This document shows positions 31,915-37,645 of a stretch of 37,645 nucleotides of DNA, piece after piece. Under the pieces are notes generated by a model. It saw nothing but the letters and a program-made list of their open reading frames with translations, was not told the DNA's origin and did no database searches. The stretch's first letter is position 1; every line of letters starts with the position of its first letter. Origin of the DNA: CALKYB01 sp964510575 (lineage in GTDB: Bacteria > Bdellovibrionota_C > UBA2361 > SZUA-149 > CALKYB01); NCBI GenBank assembly GCA_964510575.1, contig CAZECN010000026.1, positions 1 to 37,645 of the forward strand, in the 5' to 3' direction. The position numbers were made by a program, and so were the translations under genes.

Positions 31915-31971
31915 AATCTCATTTCAGAAAAAATACAATCAAAGATTTAACAATTATAGAAAGCTTTAATT

Positions 31972-34900
31972 ATGCAAAACTTCAGAACTAAACAAATAAG
32001 ACCTGATCTGGCAAAGGACTCAAGAGGAGCAATTGTTCCTCTCCTCGCACTGGCTCTGATAACAATAATAGGGGCAGCTGCTCTTTCAGTAGACCAGGGT
32101 CGCTCCTTGATGACACACAGAGAAGTAGAAAATTTATCTGACTCCCTTGCCCTTAGCTCTGTCATTGGACTCGATGGAACGGTTGAGGGAATTGGGCGTA
32201 CTACAACCCTCTTCGACGCTGCAATTAGGTCAGGTGCAAGCGGAGCAGATGGGCAGATAATACACACTGGAGATTTTAATGTCTCCTCAAGCGATGGCAC
32301 CACCTATAGCAGTGGTGACGTAACAATTAGAAAAGAAATTGGGTTTTACGGCTACACTGCTGGCCCAGACCAGCCTGGCGTATTCACTGTTTTCAGCTCA
32401 GCTGGAACCGGCATGAATAGCAATTCATTTGAACTTCCTGAATATTTTGTTGCCAACGCAGTAAGAGTGACTGTAGAAGTTCGAGATATTTCAAACCCAT
32501 TTCGCCAAACTCTTCAAAACATGCTTGGGATCGGTGCCAATAATACCAGCTCAACAGTGCTGGGCCGAGCTATTGCACTTAGAGATCACAATCTTGAAGT
32601 ACCAGTAGCTCCAATCGCAATTCCAGCCTGCGAGTTTTTTCAAAATCACGATCCATTAGATCCGGTGCGATATTCAGAGGGCGGTGCAATTGGTTTAACG
32701 GTAGATCCCGATGCCTTGAACGGCACAAGCAGTGGACCTCCCCCAATAAGCGACCCTTCAGTTCTAACTACAAACCGTTACTTTGAGAATATGACAACTC
32801 TTAAAGATCAGCTTGAAAGTCAGTGTGGTAGGGAGATTGTTGCAAGAGAGCCTGAGCCAAATAAAAGAGGCTATGACGTCGCTGACCTGGGAGGTCAACA
32901 GAGAATGGACGGTATTCTGCGAGCAGAATCCTACCCAAGACCTCCTATCGCTAACTTTAACGGAGCACCAAATGAGTGTTACCGAGAAAGAAACGATGGA
33001 TCAAATGTACGAGGCTGGCAGCCAAACTGTAAGGCTAGTCCAATAGGAGCGATACTCGGAGTTCCTGCTGGGGGCAATCCTCTCTTCACTACAACCCCCC
33101 GCGCACAGGTGAGTGATTTAATTACAGCTATAACCAATAGTCGCAACTCAGGAACCAGTGGAGTAAGGGCTAAAATTGGCACTCGATTTAAACCAATTGA
33201 TGGCTCAAGTTATCTCGGGAATTCCAGCCTCCAAAACGCTTTGATAACAGCGATCAACAGTGGTGTCTCTACTCGCCATGGCGCTGAATTCAATAACAGA
33301 CTTGCAACTATTGGATCCGAATTTTACAGAAACGGCCAGCCTGACTTGAACTTTCCATTCAGAAAAAATCTCTGGGTAGGCCATGGAGACTTCATCGATC
33401 CCTGGGGAGAAATGAGACTTCCTTTTGTTGGAATTGATCCCTTTGGAGGGACAGGAGAAGAAATGACTCTATCCCTTCTGATGGCCAGTGCCCATGACCA
33501 TCAAGCAAATCTTGCCTCGACAGGCCTGTTGGCTCCCGGGGGCAGCTCGCTGACCAGTCACCCCGATACCGGCACAACTCCAGATGATACAACCACAGTT
33601 AATACCCAACGTTACGTTAACCCAATGTGCCATACCCCGGGTGTCGGTGGAACCAAGTATGACACTTCAGAAGCACCTGTCTGGCCAGCCTATGCGATGC
33701 TGATTGCTCCAAGCAATAGCAATGGCCTGGGATACTGTGATTTTGGTGCTTCTATCAATGACGCCTCTACCGACAATACAATTCCAACCTCTACTACTGC
33801 ACCAATAGTTGTAGGATTTCTAAAAATAAATCTATTTGATTTCAGAATTAACGATTATTCGGACCCGTCGAGTACCCAGTGGTTGCCTGCTTCAGATCTT
33901 TCAGACGGCATAGCTGACAGAAACGACTGGGCTCTGGATATTTACTCTTCTCTGCCAGACTTTGCTTCCCTGCTATATTCCCAGCAGGCTCAAGGCCAAA
34001 ACACTCTGGACTGCTCTTTGGTTCAAGGGAACGCCTGTAGTGTATGCAACAGCGGAGGGCCAGTTCCCTGTCCCCCTAGCACTACTACTGCATGTACTGA
34101 CCTCAATGCTAATCCCCCCGACTGTAGTAATAATTCCCAAGGTAACGCTGAGCCTAGCCCCTTCCAGGCAGGCGCTAGTGGTATTGCGCCTTGGATAGAT
34201 GATTGTTTTGGAAACACTGCAGACGCATTAAGACAGTTAGCAGCAGATTTTGCCGACAATCAAGCCCTCCACTGTGGCGAAGTTTGTGGTGGAGTATACA
34301 TGCCCAACTCGGTAATCCAGGACATGTGGGCCAACCAGGACAATTTTTATGTTCAAATGATGCAAAACGCGGATGGAAGTTTTAACCAAACAGGATATCA
34401 GGAGTTCGTTGTTAATCAGCATTCCGACTCAGGTGACTACAGCTGGGTTGGTTTTGATACTGATTGCATGACTAGCATGATCAATGGCAGTTTTGATGGT
34501 CTTGGCTGTATCAATGGTCACGCCGAAACCCCCACTCCGCCAAGAGGGTCATACTCATGCGATGATGTTTGTCTAACGGCAGTAGCTTATCAAGAATACT
34601 GCTTTAGCGCTGGAATCTTTCGTAACACAGATTTTTGTATTAACTGGCCAACGAATGCAACTGATGATTGTATGGTTCAGTGCCAGGGTGGGCAAAGTGG
34701 AAACAACTCACTTGCCGCCAGAAGTGGTCAATACAGTGACGTTTTAAATCAACTCAACGCTCTGGACTACGCTGACCAGCAGGGACAGGCTTACGCCACT
34801 CTTCCCTTCGACCCTGATTCAAATGGAGCAGACGACGTACTCCAAACCTACGAGGACCTTGAATCAAATCATGGTGCGACTCAGGTTTGTCTTCCAAGAT

Positions 34901-35070
34901 TATATAATGACGCTAATGATATTGACACAGCCGCTGCCTGGGAGATTCCTACTCCAAGACAAGCTGGCTCAGGCTGCAGTGGGGTCAGACTTAGAATGAG
35001 CTGTGAAATGAACTCTTTGTCATTTGGACAGCCATTTGATCAGTTAAAACCGGCAATTGTTGGAAAATAA
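31972..35070 (+). CDS. TadG-like protein with a long cysteine-rich C-terminus
   Basis: The 1032-residue protein starts like TadG-type proteins: SRGAIVPLLALALITIIGAAALSVDQGR (in part, 17-45), a membrane helix followed by the usual VDxGR and a helix of LSDSLALSSV. Such proteins are large partners of TadE/F in Flp pilus assembly, with the body outside the inner membrane. The C-terminal half is unusual: from about residue 680 it has many cysteines (CSLVQGNACSVCNSGG, CGEVCGG, CDDVCLTAVAYQEYC, CMVQCQGG), with no named domain. No VWA MIDAS motif was seen. The distal Tad genes (ATPase, secretin, peptidase) are not in this window. Confidence 0.75.
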   Translation: MQNFRTKQIRPDLAKDSRGAIVPLLALALITIIGAAALSVDQGRSLMTHREVENLSDSLALSSVIGLDGTVEGIGRTTTLFDAAIRSGASGADGQIIHTGDFNVSSSDGTTYSSGDVTIRKEIGFYGYTAGPDQPGVFTVFSSAGTGMNSNSFELPEYFVANAVRVTVEVRDISNPFRQTLQNMLGIGANNTSSTVLGRAIALRDHNLEVPVAPIAIPACEFFQNHDPLDPVRYSEGGAIGLTVDPDALNGTSSGPPPISDPSVLTTNRYFENMTTLKDQLESQCGREIVAREPEPNKRGYDVADLGGQQRMDGILRAESYPRPPIANFNGAPNECYRERNDGSNVRGWQPNCKASPIGAILGVPAGGNPLFTTTPRAQVSDLITAITNSRNSGTSGVRAKIGTRFKPIDGSSYLGNSSLQNALITAINSGVSTRHGAEFNNRLATIGSEFYRNGQPDLNFPFRKNLWVGHGDFIDPWGEMRLPFVGIDPFGGTGEEMTLSLLMASAHDHQANLASTGLLAPGGSSLTSHPDTGTTPDDTTTVNTQRYVNPMCHTPGVGGTKYDTSEAPVWPAYAMLIAPSNSNGLGYCDFGASINDASTDNTIPTSTTAPIVVGFLKINLFDFRINDYSDPSSTQWLPASDLSDGIADRNDWALDIYSSLPDFASLLYSQQAQGQNTLDCSLVQGNACSVCNSGGPVPCPPSTTTACTDLNANPPDCSNNSQGNAEPSPFQAGASGIAPWIDDCFGNTADALRQLAADFADNQALHCGEVCGGVYMPNSVIQDMWANQDNFYVQMMQNADGSFNQTGYQEFVVNQHSDSGDYSWVGFDTDCMTSMINGSFDGLGCINGHAETPTPPRGSYSCDDVCLTAVAYQEYCFSAGIFRNTDFCINWPTNATDDCMVQCQGGQSGNNSLAARSGQYSDVLNQLNALDYADQQGQAYATLPFDPDSNGADDVLQTYEDLESNHGATQVCLPRLYNDANDIDTAAAWEIPTPRQAGSGCSGVRLRMSCEMNSLSFGQPFDQLKPAIVGK

Positions 35071-35464
35071 TCTAACTATATAATAATGTTAGCTATATTT
35101 TCTCAATATTAAAGTAGAAGTGTTAACACTTTTCCCAACATATGACATAATATTCCCAGATCGACGATTAATAGTTTCGAACTGTCCTCTGTTTTTGCGA
35201 ACAGCTTGAGTAAAAATCCAGGCAGTTTTAAAAACACTACTCTCGCAAATTTGCCGCTGTATCTGCAATTTCAAATTCGAGACTAGCCGCTCTTTAAATA
35301 TCCCTAGCTGAGAAGTATAAAAATTTCAGGACAGCTTTCAGTCTTCCTCTAACTGAAAGCTTGCCTGTTTGTGATTAAATTTTGGAGTAGTTCTCCAATT
35401 TAATAAGGTTTTTGCGATACCCCGAACAGCTCATCCTGAGCTGAACACTAAAAGAGGAAATCTC
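35071..35464. other. Non-coding gap with a strong hairpin
   Basis: AGCTTTCAGT at 35333-35342 and ACTGAAAGCT at 35352-35361 form a perfect 10-bp stem with a nine-base loop, about 100 bases before the lipoprotein start. A TATAAT at 35079-35084 has a poor -35. Right after the TadG stop, CTAAC/GTTAG at 35072-35091 followed by an A+T-rich run could be a weak terminator. No gene is seen. Confidence 0.45.
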
Positions 35465-36736
35465 ATGAAATTGAGAAACTTAGTTACAGCTCCTACGGCT
35501 GTTTTATTTGCTCTATCTCTTGTCGCTTGCGGCGGTGGTAGTAACTCTAACCCTGAGCCGGATTTAAACCCGAATTCCGGACCAGATTCTAACCTTGACC
35601 CTGAACCGGATTTAAACCCGCTGCCCGGGCCAACAGTTGAACCGGAACCGGATTTAAACCCGGTATCTGAGCCAACAGTTGAACCTGGACCAGTTGTAAA
35701 CCCTGGGGGGTTTAACTTCGGTGAGAAAGAATTTATTGCTTATCTAACCGATAACCCTGACGGCGGTGGCTCAGTAATGGTCTTTGCAAATGACGACCCT
35801 CTTAGCGCAAATTCAATCGCCGAATTCCGTGCTTTTGAATCCGGAGAATTGGTAAACATAGATCCCACAGGAGGTGTCAGCTTCCTTAACGTTTCTGTAT
35901 TTGCTGGTTCACGGTTTGCTCCCGCAGTTGTCAGCGAATTCGCTGCTCCCGTTGGACTTCCTATTCAGATAGTCGGAACTCCTCTGGCATTGCTCGGAGA
36001 AGGTTCCTTGATTTTTCTGGAGGATATCTACAACGCCGTAGGTGGTGGAATTCCTGGTGTCCCTTCACTTGAACGAGGTCAGGTGCTGATCAATGATATA
36101 GCCCTCAACGGTAATATCTTTGCCAGCTTCAACGGTGCTCAAGGACTTGCAATCCTGGAAGATGGACAGTATCGCTTCCTTGGGTTCTCAGAAGACCTAC
36201 CAAGTGGAGTATCCCTGGTTAACAATATTGCCCGTGGAGACCTCAGTAGTGATGGACTGACTTTTACATTCGCCACAGCTGGCCTTGGACCAGAAAGTCT
36301 GGAAAGAGCACTTGTCAGGATGAATATAGAGACTGGTGAATTTACTGAGCTGGAAGTCACCGAGAACAGGTTGGAATCGTTTGTCAGTGGCGTAGATCAA
36401 TTTGGTGGAGTCTGGAGTCTATATCGAGATATTCCGGAATTAAGCCCTGCGCTTACAAAAGTTATTGATCCTGAAGGAACGATTACTATTCTTGAAGGTC
36501 GAACTCATACTTCGATGAACCGAAACTTCGAGATGACCGAAAAAGGCTGGATTACCACAGACTTGTCAGGAAACAATCCTGTCTTAACGTCTTTTCCAAG
36601 CGTAAGCACACGCTCTACGGAACTACCAGAAGATACTGTTCTGGCTAACTGTCCGATTGATTCTGATAGTTGTGAGATTGTGTTAGTAGACCCAAATTCA
36701 AATGTCGAAACCATAGTCTTTAACCACGGTCTTTGA
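35465..36736 (+). CDS. Lipoprotein with Pro-rich repeats, function unknown
   Basis: The 423-residue product has a lipoprotein signal with lipobox LVAC (Cys22) followed by GGGSNS, so it is lipidated; no Asp at +2 suggests outer-membrane sorting. Residues about 29-78 are a Pro/Glu/Asp/Asn-rich spacer with PEPDLNP three times. The rest is beta-rich with NGNIFASFNGAQGLAIL, DGLTFTFATAG and GVWSLYRDIPE, suggesting a beta-propeller-like fold. No family is named. AGAGGA about eight bases upstream supports the ATG. Confidence 0.8.
   Translation: MKLRNLVTAPTAVLFALSLVACGGGSNSNPEPDLNPNSGPDSNLDPEPDLNPLPGPTVEPEPDLNPVSEPTVEPGPVVNPGGFNFGEKEFIAYLTDNPDGGGSVMVFANDDPLSANSIAEFRAFESGELVNIDPTGGVSFLNVSVFAGSRFAPAVVSEFAAPVGLPIQIVGTPLALLGEGSLIFLEDIYNAVGGGIPGVPSLERGQVLINDIALNGNIFASFNGAQGLAILEDGQYRFLGFSEDLPSGVSLVNNIARGDLSSDGLTFTFATAGLGPESLERALVRMNIETGEFTELEVTENRLESFVSGVDQFGGVWSLYRDIPELSPALTKVIDPEGTITILEGRTHTSMNRNFEMTEKGWITTDLSGNNPVLTSFPSVSTRSTELPEDTVLANCPIDSDSCEIVLVDPNSNVETIVFNHGL
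35555..35662 (+). repeat. Three copies of an 18-base PEPDLNP-coding unit
   Basis: GARCCGGATTTAAACCCG occurs at 35555-35572, 35603-35620 and 35645-35662. Spacings of 48 and 42 bases keep the frame. The unit codes for the PEPDLNP spacer after the lipobox. Confidence 0.9.
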
Positions 36737-36763
36737 ATTATAATACAGTTAATAACAAACTAC

Positions 36764-36791
36764 CCAGGATGCAGATGAGTTCTCATCCTGG
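36764..36791 (+). terminator. Probable terminator of the lipoprotein gene
   Basis: CCAGGATG at 36764-36771 pairs with CATCCTGG at 36784-36791, about 28 bases after the stop, followed by ATGTTTGT. An alternative inner pairing GATGAG/CTCATC is also possible. Confidence 0.55.
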
Positions 36792-36920
36792 ATGTTTGTA
36801 TTACTGTCTTATCTGATGTTTTTATGAAGGTTATAAAAAATCACAGACAAGGCAGCTTTTTTTCTCAAATAAATAAAACCTACTCAAAACAACAATTTCC
36901 AGTAAGGTTTTTTCTTGCAG

Positions 36921-37645
36921 TTATCTACTATAACGCTTTTTAATCTTTTCTCTTTCTCGCTTATCTCTAGCCTCTTTCCACTTTTTAAATCTCTCTTTTT
37001 CATTCAAAAACTTTTTAGGCTGACTTGATTGATCATTCCGTTCAACAGAAGATTGCAGCAGCTCCTTCTTTTTAATTGCCGGTGATGAATCAAGAACAGG
37101 CTGCTCAAGAGTAAATCGCTTCCAACTAACCAGTTTTCGCCCCTCTTTAGCATTACTATCAAGTAACAAGGCTTGGCTCTGCTGCTTAAGCTTGACCCTC
37201 TTTTTATAGTTAGTGAGCATTTCCGACCTAGAGAAATTCGCTTTTTTTGACATAGCCGCTTCACAAAATGGAAAATCACAGGTCGAAAATTTCCCTTTGC
37301 GAAATTCACGACTACAGAGAAAATCAATCGCAGTATCCACCTCTAGTTTGTGCTCTATTGACAGCTCTGAATACTTTCCAAACACCGAAAATCTGCTTTT
37401 AAACAACCCCAGAGATCCAGAACAGTCTGTAGCGGCTTTCAGCCAGGCAAAATTCTCATCCTCTGCTTCAACCAGAGCTGGTTCTAGCAGGCTTGACTCA
37501 ACCAGCGCTCTCTTTTTATTAAGTTGGTCTTTCTTAACTTTATGCCGAAGCCTCTCCATTTCAGAATGCTGATCCCTGACTGGCACAGAGCTATCAGAAG
37601 ATTTTAATCTCTCTTCTTCAGAGAAACCATAGCCATCGATAAAAT
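36921..37645 (-). CDS. Charged hypothetical protein, 5' end beyond the window
   Basis: The minus-strand frame is open to the window edge; upstream of the GTG at 37586 it still reads FIDGYGFSEEERLKSSDSS, so the gene most likely starts outside. The visible part is about 241 residues, ends at TAA 36923-36921 and is highly charged, with four cysteines (LKAATDCSG, FLCSREF, STCDFPFCEAA). The last 35 residues are a Lys/Arg/Glu-rich helix (EKERFKKWKEARDKREREK). There is no membrane span. I do not recognise a family; a nucleic-acid-binding role would fit the basic tail but is a guess. Confidence 0.6.
   Translation of the reverse strand, partial: FIDGYGFSEEERLKSSDSSVPVRDQHSEMERLRHKVKKDQLNKKRALVESSLLEPALVEAEDENFAWLKAATDCSGSLGLFKSRFSVFGKYSELSIEHKLEVDTAIDFLCSREFRKGKFSTCDFPFCEAAMSKKANFSRSEMLTNYKKRVKLKQQSQALLLDSNAKEGRKLVSWKRFTLEQPVLDSSPAIKKKELLQSSVERNDQSSQPKKFLNEKERFKKWKEARDKREREKIKKRYSR

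Noticed and set aside
1..37645. Stop-codon reassignment to explain the in-frame TAA and TAG codons
   Set aside because: TAA, TAG and TGA all end clear full-length genes in the window, so the standard code holds and the interrupted frames are better read as decay.
1..37645. tRNA, rRNA or CRISPR
   Set aside because: No cloverleaf with a GTTCRANNC arm, no rRNA signature and no regularly spaced repeats were found by reading both strands.

Overview
The window looks like chromosomal DNA of a Gram-negative bacterium of moderate G+C (about 40-45% by eye), using the standard bacterial code with strong GGAGG-type ribosome sites and several TTG/GTG starts. Support comes from a PEP-CTERM sorting tail, a lipoprotein, an outer-membrane-type DUF2490 protein, Tad pilus pseudopilins, a type IV pilin-like protein and many secreted proteins with signal peptides. 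No rRNA, tRNA, CRISPR or complete mobile element was seen, and the phylum cannot be fixed from this sequence. The 3' part of one gene lies at the left edge and part of another at the right edge.

Layout. 1-1071: end of a secreted pectate lyase-like protein behind a Pro-Ala linker. 1337-4185: a two-gene unit (stop and start overlap as TAATG) of an ECF sigma factor and a membrane protein joining an anti-sigma-like N-terminus to a YfbK-type von Willebrand factor A domain. 4241-5127 (minus): a structured leader RNA with an intrinsic terminator upstream of a DUF2490 gene that is whole except for one stop codon in its signal peptide. 5405-8959: a large secreted beta-propeller/FnIII protein with a tandem 342-bp duplication. 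8976-11160 (minus): secreted glutaredoxin-like protein, PEP-CTERM protein, pilin-like protein. 11556-12362: inositol monophosphatase-family enzyme. 12363-13681: a cluster of palindromes, then a membrane-protein gene between two copies of an 18-bp inverted repeat. 13723-19767: two paralogous bacterial PH-domain membrane proteins bracketing a lytic transglycosylase and a 1009-residue double pectate lyase-like protein. 20177-27487: a mixed stretch (deoxyribosyltransferase-like protein, AlkA-type glycosylase, Tat-exported metallo-beta-lactamase-fold protein, SPFH protein, small membrane proteins) in which several genes are decayed. 27778-29922 (minus): secreted FnIII/beta-helix protein. 30528-35070: three TadE/TadG-like genes in one direction. 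35465-36736: lipoprotein. 36921-37645 (minus): partial charged hypothetical.

The common theme is the cell surface: three beta-helix polysaccharide-active proteins, related FnIII modules in two large secreted proteins, cysteine-bearing Tad pseudopilins, a PEP-CTERM protein and a sigma/anti-sigma pair that could report envelope state. The most unusual non-coding material is the leader RNA at 4977-5127, the palindrome cluster at 12425-12732, the 18-bp inverted repeats around 12882-13595 and a hairpin with a T-run just before the start of 26837-27487.
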